Shown one piece after another: positions 26,017 through 34,767 of a stretch of 64,000 nt of DNA. Made by a program: the position numbers and the translations under genes. The notes beneath the pieces were generated by a model. It was not told the DNA's origin. It did no database searches and saw nothing but the letters and a program-made list of their open reading frames with translations. Numbering within the stretch: position 1 is the first letter of the stretch; every line of letters starts with the position of its first letter. Source of the stretch: Paenarthrobacter sp. PH39-S1 (GTDB lineage: Bacteria; Actinomycetota; Actinomycetes; Actinomycetales; Micrococcaceae); the NCBI RefSeq assembly GCF_030063245.1, contig NZ_JASISR010000017.1, forward strand, positions 1-64,000, written 5' to 3'.

Positions 26017-26740
26017 GCCTCGATGGTAGTTCAGGCTGCGAACCCGTTCGCGCATCTGCAAAAAAATAACTTGCCGGACAAAGAACGCGCCTCTCCTGCC
26101 TCAACTGACCGGCAACTCCGTGACCGCGGCCGCTGCTATGGCTTCCCGGATGCGCCGCAGCCCGGCATCGGCGGCCGAGTTGAACGTTGAAGTCGGTCGC
26201 CTCGGCAACAGCTTTCGGACACCGGAAGCGTCCGGCATGGCGTCAGAACTCGTTCTCTGGACCTTCGTAAACAAGCAGGTCCACGCCAAACCACTGCCTC
26301 AGATAAACTCGCAGATTCCGCATGTAAGAACGATATCTTTCACATGTGACAGTCCGCTGAACGCATTCTTAACGTTGACCTAACGGCATCAGCTGACCTG
26401 ACTGCACGGACTGGGTGCCCGCTGGACGCCAAGCCCGCGAATCGGCTCACCAGTACCGGGCTCATCATTGCCCTTCCCGTCCTCGGCACCACCATGTATT
26501 CCCAACTGACCGGTCCCGGCACCGGGCCCGGTGCGGACAGCTCCCGCCCCGTCCTCACTTTTATCGCCCTGTGGGTGCTTGTCTTCCTCTCGGCCGCCTA
26601 ACCGCTGGCGGCTCGGCCCTGGCCCTGATGCTGCTCCTCCGGTGGCGTTAAAGTCCGAATAAACGCGCTTCGTTTTGTTGGCAGGCTGCCGGGATGCCCA
26701 ACATGTGCCCGCATGGACAGGTGCCCGGACCGCGCCGTGG
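26017..26740. other. Intergenic region with a possible decayed small membrane protein
   Basis: About 720 bases. In one plus-strand frame (26350-26601) the translation contains RLTSTGLIIALPVLGTTMY and LTFIALWVLVFLSAA, two plausible membrane helices, but there is no acceptable start codon after the in-frame TGA at 26347. A hydrophobic tail (GGSALALMLLLRWR) continues in another frame to 26651. This fits a broken two- or three-helix protein. Nothing else is recognised. Confidence 0.4.
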
Positions 26741-28393
26741 TCAGGGGGACCTGCGTCGACGCCGGGCTGTCCACGCGAGGTAGGTGCCGAGGCTGCCCAC
26801 AGCCCCCAGTCCGGAACCTATCAACGGCCCTTGCCACTTCTGCCAGCGCAGGCTGTCACCGGTACTGATTTCTCCCACACCACGGATAAGCGCTGCGGCG
26901 ATCATGGCGACTACGACCCGATTGCCCATTCGTTCCAGACGTGCGACGAGCGGTTCGAGTTCAGCGGCCCGGAGGTGGACCTCGACACCGGTTCGATCCA
27001 CCAGCGAAAAAAACCGGCGAAGCTGTTGAGGCAGCTCAAGGCCGAGCTGGACTGCCTCGGAGCCTGCCATGCCCAGGCGCCGGGCAAGCGCAGCCGGGGA
27101 GAATCGCTCGAGAGCCAAACGCTGTATGTGCGGTTCCAGCGCCTCTGCCAACTTAAACCCGGGATCAAGTAGTACGCCCATACCCTCAGTCATAACGATC
27201 ATTTTCATCAGCAGGGCCATCTCCCGCGGTAACTGGAGGTGGTGCCTGCGCAGGATGGCGAGTGCTTCGGTGATCACGCGGCCGACGGGAATTTCTGCCA
27301 AGCCGCAGTCGGCGTAGAGCCTTATCACGGGAATAAGGTCTGCCTTCAGCAGGGCCGGATCCGTTGCTGACCTCCTCGCGGTCATCGCCTGCAGGGCATT
27401 GGCAACTTTGTCCGCGTCTTTTGAAACGAGTGCCTCCAGGAGATTCCCCAGCTGCTCACGCAGTTCGGCATCCACATTTCCAACCATTCCGAAATCGATC
27501 AGCCCGATCGTCCCACCGGGGCGGATGAAGAGGTTTCCCGGGTGCGGATCGGCATGGAAGAAACCATCGTCAAAAATCATCTTCGCGGCTGTTCCGGCCG
27601 CCCGGGTAGCGAGTTCACGCCGGTCGATGCCGGCGGCGTCCAACGCCGGCAGGTCATTGACCTTGATGCCGCGGATACGTTCCATGGTCAGCACCCGGGT
27701 CGTCGTCGTGTCCCAGAAGATGGCGGGGATGTTGATACCCGCATCGTCAGCGAAGTTCCTGGCGAAGCGCTCCGCGTTGCGTCCTTCCTGCAGATAGTCC
27801 AGTTCAGCGCGCAGGGTTTGTGCGAATTCGGAGGCAATCCCTGGAAGGTCATAGTCCGCGGCAGCTTCCCAGTGCCGGCCCGCTTGCACCGCAAGGTTCT
27901 GGAGGATTTCCAGGTCTTCCTCGACCTGTGCGACGACGCCTGGGCGGCGGACCTTGACCACCACTTCGGAGCCGTCGGCCAAGGATGCGGCATGGGCCTG
28001 TCCGATGGAGGCCGAGGCCAAAGGGACCCGGTCAAACACCGCGAAAAGTTCTGCGGTGCCCTTGCCCAATTCCTGCCGGATAAGGTCTTCAATGACGTCA
28101 GCGGAAACGGCAGGCGCAGAGTCCTGCAACTTGGCCAGTTCCAGTTGGTAGGCCGGGGGCACAAGGTCGGGTCGGGTCGAAAGGATCTGGCCCAGTTTAA
28201 CAAAAACGGGTCCCAGCTCTTCAAGGGCCAACCGTACATGTTCAGGCGGCGTGACCCCTGCAGTCAATTCCTGTGCGTTTTCAGGGGTGGTCGGAAGCCA
28301 TTTCTGAATTCCGCTGACGCCAAGCAGGAACGCCAACCCGTGGCGTGAAAAAGTCTCCGCAATAAAGCGATACCGATTCAAATGGTTGCTCAC
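26741..28393 (-). CDS. AarF/UbiB/ABC1-family atypical kinase, membrane-anchored
   Basis: 550 residues from the GTG at 28393, preceded by GGAAGGA. Family motifs are clear: LEELGPVFVKLGQILSTRPD (KxGQ motif), ASASIGQAHAA (the Ala-rich loop in place of the P-loop), VVVKVRRPGV (Lys), DPHPGNLFIRPGG and IGLIDFGMVG (the DFG-type metal site). The C-terminus has two helices (VVVAMIAAALIRGVG and a GSGLGAVGSLGTYLAW segment). UbiB-type proteins support isoprenoid quinone or lipid biology; in actinobacteria that use menaquinone the exact role is not settled. Not evidently linked to the pca array. Confidence 0.9.
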   Translation of the reverse strand: MSNHLNRYRFIAETFSRHGLAFLLGVSGIQKWLPTTPENAQELTAGVTPPEHVRLALEELGPVFVKLGQILSTRPDLVPPAYQLELAKLQDSAPAVSADVIEDLIRQELGKGTAELFAVFDRVPLASASIGQAHAASLADGSEVVVKVRRPGVVAQVEEDLEILQNLAVQAGRHWEAAADYDLPGIASEFAQTLRAELDYLQEGRNAERFARNFADDAGINIPAIFWDTTTTRVLTMERIRGIKVNDLPALDAAGIDRRELATRAAGTAAKMIFDDGFFHADPHPGNLFIRPGGTIGLIDFGMVGNVDAELREQLGNLLEALVSKDADKVANALQAMTARRSATDPALLKADLIPVIRLYADCGLAEIPVGRVITEALAILRRHHLQLPREMALLMKMIVMTEGMGVLLDPGFKLAEALEPHIQRLALERFSPAALARRLGMAGSEAVQLGLELPQQLRRFFSLVDRTGVEVHLRAAELEPLVARLERMGNRVVVAMIAAALIRGVGEISTGDSLRWQKWQGPLIGSGLGAVGSLGTYLAWTARRRRRSP

Positions 28394-28686
28394 TCGAAAA
28401 TCCTTCCGTCCGGTAGTAGGGTGCTCCAGCGCCCTGAGTCTATTCGTTTCCGGATGACAGAGGACACGAAACCAGACTGCGCCTTGAACCCCCCCTGTCG
28501 TCGCCTGCAGACCGACGGCTACAACGGGGATGACGGCTACAACGAGGATATCGTGCAGGTACGGAGCGGCCGCTTCCCGCGGCTGCCCGGCATTTCTGGT
28601 TACCACCCGTTCAAGGCGCCCGTCGGGCGCACCTTGGCGCCGCCGTCGCACTTCACCGTTCGTCGCAGCCCGCCGCTGCAGACTCG
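28394..28686. other. Intergenic region downstream of pcaJ
   Basis: About 290 bases between the end of pcaJ and the start of the AarF-type gene, both on the minus strand. It should hold the end of the pca transcript and the promoter of the kinase gene. I see no hairpin with a convincing stem and no coding sequence. Confidence 0.5.
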
Positions 28687-29328
28687 TCAGACGGAGCTCA
28701 GCAGGGGTGTATCCATCCGGGCCGCCAGCTCCTCAAATGACATGCCGTAGGTCTCCCGGACGCGCACGCCGTCGGGTCCGATCAGGAAAACCGCCTCGTT
28801 GGTGTAGACGCGGGTCACGCAGCCCACTCCCGTGAGCGGATAGCTGCACTCGGGGACGAGCTTGGATTTTCCGTCCTTGGTAAACAGGGACATCATCACG
28901 TAGACCTCCTTGGCTCCGGTGGCCAGATCCATGGCGCCGCCCACGGCGGGAATTGCGTCGGGCGCGCCGGTGTGCCAGTTCGCCAGATCGCCGGTGGCGG
29001 AGACCTGGAAGGCGCCCAGGACACAGACGTCCAGGTGGCCGCCGCGCATGATGGCGAAGGAGTCGGCGTGGTGGAAGTACGATGCGCCGGGGAGCTCCGT
29101 GACGGGGATCTTGCCGGCATTGATCAGGTCCTCATCGATCTCGTCCCCCACTGCCACCGGTCCCATGCCGAGCATGCCGTTTTCCGTGTGCAGGGTGATG
29201 TTTTGCTCCGCCGTGAGGTAGTTGGACACCAGTGTGGGCTGCCCGATGCCGAGGTTCACATACGATCCGGCCGCAATGTCGCCGGCCACCAATTGGGCGA
29301 GCTGTTCCTTGTTGAGTTTGGTGCTCAC
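28687..29328 (-). CDS. pcaJ: 3-oxoadipate CoA-transferase subunit B
   Basis: 213 residues, GTG start overlapping the pcaI stop (GTGA). The family nucleophile region is HTENGMLGMGPVAVGDEID (catalytic Glu in ENG), followed by SYFHHADSFAIMRGGHLD and the DGVRVRETYGMSFEEL end. As subunit B of the PcaIJ heterodimer it transfers CoA from succinyl-CoA to 3-oxoadipate. It is the last gene of the pob/pca array. An acetoacetate (ScoB) role is possible from sequence alone, but the context favours 3-oxoadipate. Confidence 0.9.
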   Translation of the reverse strand: MSTKLNKEQLAQLVAGDIAAGSYVNLGIGQPTLVSNYLTAEQNITLHTENGMLGMGPVAVGDEIDEDLINAGKIPVTELPGASYFHHADSFAIMRGGHLDVCVLGAFQVSATGDLANWHTGAPDAIPAVGGAMDLATGAKEVYVMMSLFTKDGKSKLVPECSYPLTGVGCVTRVYTNEAVFLIGPDGVRVRETYGMSFEELAARMDTPLLSSV

Positions 29329-30020
29329 TGGTTACCCTGTTCTTTCACGGCTTTGGCCGGGGCGGCAATCTCGACGACGGTGTTGACATAAATGCCGGGA
29401 GTGACGACGGCCTCGGGGTCCAGCTGGCCGGTCAGCACAATGCCGGTAACCTGAACGATGGTCCGTTTGGCCGCCGCCGCCATGATCGGCCCGAAGTTGC
29501 GGGCCGTTTTGCGGTATACAAGGTTGCCGGACCTGTCCGCGGTGAGCGCCTTGATCAGTGCAATGTCCCCATGAATGGGCGTTTCGAAGACATACCCCCG
29601 GCCGTCGATGAGACGGGTCTCCTTGCCCTCGGCCAGCATGGTGCCGTAACCGGTGGGTGTGAAAAACCCGCCGATGCCGGCCCCGGCTGCGCGGATGCGT
29701 TCGGCCAGGTTGCCCTGCGGCACCAACTCCAGCTCGGTCTCCCCGGAGCGGTAGGCGGCATCAAAATGCCACGAGTCGGATTGCCGGGGGAAGGAACAGA
29801 TGATCTTCGACACCCGCCGCTCCTTGATCAGCAGCGCGAGCCCGGCATCCGCCTGGCCGGCATTGTTGTTGACCACCGTGAGTTGGGTGGCGCCGCCGTC
29901 AAGCAACGCGTCGATCAATTCCATCGGCTGCCCGGCGTTGCCAAATCCGCCGATAAGCACGGTTGAACCATCCCGGATGCCAGCCACGGCTTCGGCCGCC
30001 GAGTCCACAAAATTGAGCAT
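29325..30020 (-). CDS. pcaI: 3-oxoadipate CoA-transferase subunit A
   Basis: 231 residues with the subunit A hallmarks STVLIGGFGNAGQPMELI, the oxyanion-type loop AGIGGFFTPTGYGT and YRKTARNFGPIMAAAA. AAGGAG precedes the ATG at 30020. It works with PcaJ, whose start overlaps its stop, and follows pcaF by 46 bases in the same orientation. Together with the thiolase these two genes carry out the last two steps of the protocatechuate branch. Confidence 0.9.
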   Translation of the reverse strand: MLNFVDSAAEAVAGIRDGSTVLIGGFGNAGQPMELIDALLDGGATQLTVVNNNAGQADAGLALLIKERRVSKIICSFPRQSDSWHFDAAYRSGETELELVPQGNLAERIRAAGAGIGGFFTPTGYGTMLAEGKETRLIDGRGYVFETPIHGDIALIKALTADRSGNLVYRKTARNFGPIMAAAAKRTIVQVTGIVLTGQLDPEAVVTPGIYVNTVVEIAAPAKAVKEQGNQ

Positions 30021-30066
30021 CGGCCCAATCTCCTTAAGTTCAGTAGTGCCCGAATTCCGCCGTGGA

Positions 30067-31278
30067 CTAGTTTGTTGTTGCGGCGACGTTTTCCAGCACG
30101 ACGGCGAGCCCCTGCCCCACGCCGATGCAGATCGCCGCCACGCCCCAGCGCTGTCCGGAGAGCTGCAGCCGGCGGCCCAGGGTGCCCAGGATCCTGACGC
30201 CGGAGGCGCCGAGTGGATGGCCGATCGCCAATGCCCCGCCCCAGGCGTTCACCATTCCCTCGTCGATCCCCCAGGCGTCGATGCACGCGAGCGTTTGTGC
30301 GGCAAACGCTTCGTTAAGTTCGACGGCGGCCACGTCGGCCCAGGTGATTCCGGCCCGTTGCAGTGCCTGGTTGGCCGCCGCCACGGGGGCGAAGCCGAAG
30401 AATTGCGGCTCCAGGGCGGCGGCTCCCCGGCCGGCTATACGGGCCAACGGCGGCAAGCCCAGCAGTTCACCACCGGCTTCGCTGCCAATCCATGCCGCGG
30501 AGGCGCCGTCGTTCAACGGGGACGCATTGCCGGCCGTCACCGTCCCCCCTTCGGGTCCGTCGGCGACCGGCCGGAAGACCGTCTTCAGCCCTGCCAGCAC
30601 CTCGGATGTGCTGGCAGGGCGGATGCTTTCATCCCGGGTGAGCGTGGAGCCCTGTACGGGCACCACCAGGTTGTCATAGTGCCCGTCGCGCCATGCCTTG
30701 TCCGCCAACGTGTGCGAGGCGGCGGCAAAGGCGTCCTGCCGTTCCCGGGTAATGCCGTGCCGCTGCCGCAGCTGCTCGGTGGCCTCTCCCAGGCTGACCG
30801 TCCAAACGGCCGGCATCTGCGGGTTCACCAGACGCCAGCCCAGGGTCGTGGACGCCAGGGCCAGGTCCCCTGCCGGGTAGGGGCGCTCCGTTTTCGGCAG
30901 CACCCAGGGAGCCCGGCTCATGGATTCGACGCCGCCGACCAGGAGCAGGTCCGCCTCGTCCGTGTTGATCTGCCGCGAGCCGATCATCGCCGCGTCCAGG
31001 CTGGAACCGCAGAGCCGGTTGACGGTGGTTCCCGGAACGGAGGTGGGCAGACCCGCCAACAGGGTGGCCATCCGTGCCACGTTCCGGTTCTCTTCCCCGG
31101 CCCCGTTGGCGTTGCCGAAGATCACCTCGTCGATGCGTCCGGGCTCCAGCCCGGGAGCGCGTTCGACGACGGCCCGCACCACCGAGGCGGCAAGGTCGTC
31201 CGGGCGGACGGTGGCCAGGCCCCCGCCGAACTTGCCGAACGGCGTTCGGATGGCGTCGTAAATGAATGCCTGCTTCAC
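30067..31278 (-). CDS. pcaF: 3-oxoadipyl-CoA thiolase
   Basis: 403 residues, GTG start with GAGGAG upstream. It is a complete thiolase: the acylated cysteine lies in TTVNRLCGSSLDAAM (about 90), followed by NAWGGALAIGHPLGASGVR with the catalytic His, and the second cysteine in WGVAAICIGVGQGLAVVLE. Start-region YDAIRTPFGKFGGGL is typical of PcaF/PaaJ proteins. It cleaves 3-oxoadipyl-CoA to succinyl-CoA and acetyl-CoA. Same strand and order as the rest of the pca genes. Confidence 0.92.
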   Translation of the reverse strand: MKQAFIYDAIRTPFGKFGGGLATVRPDDLAASVVRAVVERAPGLEPGRIDEVIFGNANGAGEENRNVARMATLLAGLPTSVPGTTVNRLCGSSLDAAMIGSRQINTDEADLLLVGGVESMSRAPWVLPKTERPYPAGDLALASTTLGWRLVNPQMPAVWTVSLGEATEQLRQRHGITRERQDAFAAASHTLADKAWRDGHYDNLVVPVQGSTLTRDESIRPASTSEVLAGLKTVFRPVADGPEGGTVTAGNASPLNDGASAAWIGSEAGGELLGLPPLARIAGRGAAALEPQFFGFAPVAAANQALQRAGITWADVAAVELNEAFAAQTLACIDAWGIDEGMVNAWGGALAIGHPLGASGVRILGTLGRRLQLSGQRWGVAAICIGVGQGLAVVLENVAATTN

Positions 31279-31323
31279 GGTACTCCTCTGTGAATTGGGG
31301 GCGCTTTTCTGGCGTTCCAGTGT

Positions 31324-31377
31324 TCTCGATCGTTTCAGGGTTTTCGGTCGTTTCAGGGTTCTCGATCGTTTCGGGGT
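31324..31377. repeat. Three 18-bp tandem repeats across the end of pcaC
   Basis: TCTCGATCGTTTCAGGGT (31324-31341) is followed by two close variants (31342-31359 and 31360-31377). The pcaC stop (TGA at 31353-31355) lies in the middle copy, so the last residues of PcaC are encoded by repeat DNA. Confidence 0.9.
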
Positions 31378-31814
31378 CCGCTGCGGGTCTCTCCGTCGAT
31401 GACGGCGAACACTTCCTGCGCCACCTTAAAGCCTACGTTGGCCGACGGTACGCCGCAGTAAATGGCGGACTGGAGGATGACTTCCTTGATTTCGTCCCGG
31501 GTCATGCCGTTGGTCAGGGCGGCGCGCACATGCATGGCGAATTCGTCCCAATGGCCGTGGGCAATCATGGCCGTCAGGGTAATGGCGCTGCGGGTGGTGC
31601 GGGGCAGCCCGGGTCGTGTCCAGATGCTGCCCCAGGCGTAGCGGGTGATCAGGCTCTGAAAGTCCTCGGTGAAGTCGTCCATGCTGGCACCGGCACGGTC
31701 TACGTGGGCATCGCCGAGGACTTCCCGCCGCACCGCCATGCCCTCGTCGAACACGTCCTGTTGGGTGCGGGAAAGGTCGGCGCTCGCGGGTCCAGAGCTC
31801 AGTTCGGCTGGCAT
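31353..31814 (-). CDS. pcaC: 4-carboxymuconolactone decarboxylase
   Basis: 153 residues from the ATG at 31814, with GAGGAG upstream. It is an AhpD-fold/CMD protein: DLSRTQQDVFDEGMAVRREV, LGDAHVDRAG, RYAWGSIWTRPGLPRTTRS, LTAMIAHGHWDEFAMHVRAA and the GMTRDEIKEVILQSAIYCG segment. It decarboxylates 4-carboxymuconolactone to 3-oxoadipate enol-lactone. Many actinobacteria have a PcaD-PcaC (PcaL) fusion; here the two are separate proteins. The extreme C-terminus (RSGPRNDREP) is encoded by an 18-bp tandem repeat and is probably not functional sequence. Confidence 0.92.
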   Translation of the reverse strand: MPAELSSGPASADLSRTQQDVFDEGMAVRREVLGDAHVDRAGASMDDFTEDFQSLITRYAWGSIWTRPGLPRTTRSAITLTAMIAHGHWDEFAMHVRAALTNGMTRDEIKEVILQSAIYCGVPSANVGFKVAQEVFAVIDGETRSGPRNDREP

Positions 31815-31866
31815 TGACGACTCCTCATGGTTGGCACTGTGCATTTCCTGGTGAATCGGACGCGGC

Positions 31867-32661
31867 TCATGGTCCCGCGAAGAAAGCGGACAATAGTCCG
31901 GCCGTCTCCTGCGGCGCTTCGAGCGGGGCTTGGTGGGCGGCGGATTCGACGACCTCGGCGCGGCCGTGACGGACAGCGCCAGCGAGGGCTTTCACTATGG
32001 CGGGCGGGCAGACGGTGTCCTGCCCTCCGGCAATGGCAATCAAAGGAACCTCGATCCGGTCCAGGCTGTCCGTAATGTCGAATCCCGCCAGGGCTTCGCA
32101 GCAGCGGGCATAGCTGAACCTGTCGGCGTCCTGAAGGCTGTGAAGCAGCCTGGCGGACGCCTGGGGATGGTGTTCAACGAAGCCGGGGGCAAACCAGCGC
32201 TCAGCCGATCCGACGATTTGGGTGGGCGTGCCTTGGGCCTGCACGGTGTGGGCCCGGTCCAGCCAGCCCTGCGGCTCCCCCAGCTTGGATCCGGTGCAGA
32301 TCGCGCCGAGGCCGGAGAACAGTTTCGGGAAGTCCACACCCAGCTGCAACGCCACACCGCCGGCCAAGGAAACGCCGGCGTAGTAGACCCTGCCCTGGGC
32401 AGGGATGTCCCCAGCTGCGCGAAGCGTGGACACGACGCCTGCCACTGCGGCGGCAAGCTCCGCCACGGAAAACGCTCCTGCCGACGCCGGGCTGGCCCCG
32501 TGCCCCGGCAAGTCGATGCCAATGACCTGGAATTCCGGCAGGAACGGCACGGCATCGCTCCACAGCGCTAGGGCGCCGGTGCCCAGGCCGGCGCCGGCCA
32601 ACAGCACGTGCTTGCCCGGGCCCGCTGACAGTAATGTTGGTGTTATCTCCGGAAGGCTCAT
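31867..32661 (-). CDS. pcaD: 3-oxoadipate enol-lactonase (alpha/beta hydrolase)
   Basis: 264 residues, ATG at 32661 overlapping the pcaB stop (ATGA); a GTG-less ATG 12 bases upstream is less likely. Alpha/beta hydrolase features include VIGIDLPGHGASPA, the nucleophile elbow YYAGVSLAGGVALQLG (G-V-S-L-A-G) and a C-terminal catalytic His in VESAAHQAPLEAPQ. PcaD hydrolyses the enol-lactone to 3-oxoadipate. It lies between pcaB and pcaC, which fixes its role. Confidence 0.9.
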   Translation of the reverse strand: MSLPEITPTLLSAGPGKHVLLAGAGLGTGALALWSDAVPFLPEFQVIGIDLPGHGASPASAGAFSVAELAAAVAGVVSTLRAAGDIPAQGRVYYAGVSLAGGVALQLGVDFPKLFSGLGAICTGSKLGEPQGWLDRAHTVQAQGTPTQIVGSAERWFAPGFVEHHPQASARLLHSLQDADRFSYARCCEALAGFDITDSLDRIEVPLIAIAGGQDTVCPPAIVKALAGAVRHGRAEVVESAAHQAPLEAPQETAGLLSAFFAGP

Positions 32662-34166
32662 GCTTGTGCCCATTTCGAATATCGTCTGTCGATCCTGTCA
32701 ATGAGGGTATCGTTTTGCCCCAAATAGCCCGACGGATTAAGCAGGGCAGCGAGGTCCTGGTCGCTCAGCACGTCCCGGGGCACGGCATCGCGCAGCAGGT
32801 CAATCAACGCCGGCGCGCCGTCCGCGAGAGCCGAGCTGACCATTGCCTGGATCCGTTTCCGGCCCGCACCGGCAGTGCCGTCGTCCAGCAGGGGTGCCAC
32901 CTGGAGCATGATCCGCTCACTGAGCAGCAGTTCGCCGCCGAGCAGCAGATTGGTCCCGAGCGCTGCGGTGTGGATCCGGAGTCCGTCGGCAAGTTCGGCC
33001 AGCTTGGCGGCGGCGCCTCCGGCCAGGCGCAGCAGCTGCCGCAATGCCTGCCATTCAACATGCCACGAACCGTCGGGGCGTTCATCAATAGCAGCGCCCG
33101 CCGCAGTCTGCAGCTGTGCAAGGTGTCCCGGGGCGGCCAGCGCGGCGCTGCGGATCAGCACCGAGAGCACCGGATTCTGCTTCTGCGGCATGGCCGAGGA
33201 GACGCCGCGGCTGGTCGAGAGCGGCTCGGACACTTCCGCAATTTCCGGCCGGCTCAGCAGCAGCACGTCATTGGCGATCTTGCCCGCTGCAGCCAGGACG
33301 TCGGACAATGCGTGGCCCAAGGCCGTCACCGGAAGACGGTTGGTCTGCCAGGGCGCCAGCGGATCGGCCAGGCCGAGCTCGGCGGCCAGCGCCGAGGTCC
33401 ACGTCAGCGGGCCGCCGTCGACCCTTTCCTGTTTGTCAGCCAGCGCAGCCCGTGTGTCAGCCGGCGCAGCCTGTGCGTCAGCCGGCGCAGCGCATGAGTC
33501 AGCCGGCGCCGTCTGTTGGTCAGCCAGCGCCGTCAGCGCCGCCATGGTTCCGGCCGCGCCGCCCCACTGCAACGGCAGCGCAGCGGTCACATCGTCAAGC
33601 TTTTCACCGCTTTCCCCCACCGCCGCCAGCCACTGTGCCGCCTTGAGTCCAAAGGTGGACGGCAGGGAATGCTGCGTGAGCGTTCGCGCGGCCATCAGCG
33701 TCCGGCGGTGCTCCGACGCCATCCGTGCCAACGCCCGTGCGGCGTTCCGAAGGTCCGTTTCGATGACATCGATGGCCCGCTGCGACATCAGCATCAGAGC
33801 CGTGTCAACAACGTCCTGGCTGGTGGCTCCCCGATGGATCGCGGCGGCAGCTTCCGGGGACTCGCCGGCAACGGCGGCCCTCAGATCGGCCAGCAGCGGA
33901 ATCAGGGGGTTCCCCCCTTGTTGGGCACGCTCGGCAAGGGAGGCCGCGTCATAGTTGCCGGCCAGGGCGGCCCGGGCCACCATTTCCACCAGTGCAGCCG
34001 GGACAAGTCCCACCCGGGCCTGAATGCGCAGCCAGGCAAGTTCAACATCGAGCATCGCCTGGAGGAAGGCCTGGTCGCCGGTCAGCGCCGCAACCTGGGT
34101 CCCAGCCCAGGCCGGCGACAGCAGGCCGAAATCGCCGCCGTCGTGCAGCTGCCCTGCATCGGCCAT
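32658..34166 (-). CDS. pcaB: 3-carboxy-cis,cis-muconate cycloisomerase with an inserted repeat
   Basis: 502 residues from the ATG at 34166. It is a fumarase/aspartase-superfamily enzyme: FGLLSPAWAG and RIQARVGLVP at the start, HRGATSQDVVDTALMLMSQ (conserved His/Thr loop), TLTQHSLPSTFGLKAAQWL and the signature SSAMPQKQNPVLSVLI. It converts 3-carboxymuconate to 4-carboxymuconolactone. Between residues about 210 and 245 it carries five imperfect 7-residue repeats of the type APADxxA encoded by a 21-bp minisatellite; relatives lack most of this, so it is a recent insertion in a surface loop. Length (usual about 450) agrees. Confidence 0.92.
   Translation of the reverse strand: MADAGQLHDGGDFGLLSPAWAGTQVAALTGDQAFLQAMLDVELAWLRIQARVGLVPAALVEMVARAALAGNYDAASLAERAQQGGNPLIPLLADLRAAVAGESPEAAAAIHRGATSQDVVDTALMLMSQRAIDVIETDLRNAARALARMASEHRRTLMAARTLTQHSLPSTFGLKAAQWLAAVGESGEKLDDVTAALPLQWGGAAGTMAALTALADQQTAPADSCAAPADAQAAPADTRAALADKQERVDGGPLTWTSALAAELGLADPLAPWQTNRLPVTALGHALSDVLAAAGKIANDVLLLSRPEIAEVSEPLSTSRGVSSAMPQKQNPVLSVLIRSAALAAPGHLAQLQTAAGAAIDERPDGSWHVEWQALRQLLRLAGGAAAKLAELADGLRIHTAALGTNLLLGGELLLSERIMLQVAPLLDDGTAGAGRKRIQAMVSSALADGAPALIDLLRDAVPRDVLSDQDLAALLNPSGYLGQNDTLIDRIDRRYSKWAQA
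33435..33539. repeat. Five 21-bp tandem repeats inside pcaB
   Basis: Units of the form GTCAGCCGGCGCAGC plus six variable bases follow each other at 33435, 33456, 33477, 33498 and 33519. Being 21 bp, they keep the pcaB frame and add a PADxxAA-type heptad repeat. The array is a minisatellite likely to vary between strains. Confidence 0.92.
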
Positions 34167-34170
34167 GGCC

Positions 34171-34767
34171 CTACGCTCCCGGGAAACTGAGGAACACCGT
34201 CTCGCGGTCACCCTGCAGACGGACGTCCCAGCGGAGGTCTCCGTTGGCTTCGCGGGTGGCGATCAGGGTGTTGCGGCGGTCCTCGGGCAGGGCCGCCAGC
34301 ACCGGATCCTTGGCCAAGGCTTCAGTGTCCTCGGGCAGATAAATGCGGGTGTGCAGCTTGTTCAGCAGCCCCCGCGTAAAGACGACGACGGCGATGAAAG
34401 GCGCGCTGCCGGGTGCCGTGCCCCCGGGGTTGACAGTGGTGAACGCGTAGCAGCCGACGTTATCCACTGATTCGCGGCCCCAGCCGGTGAAGGTGTAACC
34501 GTCCCGGCGCAGGGAGCCGGTCCCTTGCACGATCGTGCCGTCCTCGTCGGCCTGCCAGATTTCCAGCAGGGCATCCGGAATGGGGTCGCCCTGGCCGTCG
34601 TAAACGGTCCCGTGCAGCCGGAGCGCGCCCGGCCGGGCTTGGCTGACGAGCTCGCCATCTTTCGCATACGGCAAGGCATACTCGAAAAACGGCCCAATGG
34701 TCTGCCCGGGGGTGGCGGGAAGCTTCGTGGTCGCCGGCGTTTGTTCGGTGTCTGATGGTTCAATCAT
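34171..34767 (-). CDS. pcaG: Protocatechuate 3,4-dioxygenase alpha subunit
   Basis: 198 residues. PcaG features are TPGQTIGPFFEYALPY near the N-terminus, LRLHGTVYDGQGDPIPDALLEIWQADEDG (cited as LHGTVYDGQGDPIPDA and LEIWQADEDG), the GWGRESVDNVGCYAF strand and ARGLLNKLHTRIYLPED-like RGLLNKLHTRIYL. It lacks the iron ligands, as alpha subunits do. It pairs with PcaH to cleave protocatechuate between the hydroxyls. Its ATG overlaps the PcaH stop (TAATG), which couples the subunits. Confidence 0.93.
   Translation of the reverse strand: MIEPSDTEQTPATTKLPATPGQTIGPFFEYALPYAKDGELVSQARPGALRLHGTVYDGQGDPIPDALLEIWQADEDGTIVQGTGSLRRDGYTFTGWGRESVDNVGCYAFTTVNPGGTAPGSAPFIAVVVFTRGLLNKLHTRIYLPEDTEALAKDPVLAALPEDRRNTLIATREANGDLRWDVRLQGDRETVFLSFPGA

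Noticed and set aside
33435-33539. Possible CRISPR array because of regular repeats
   Set aside because: Units are directly tandem (no spacers), 21 bp, and in frame inside pcaB.
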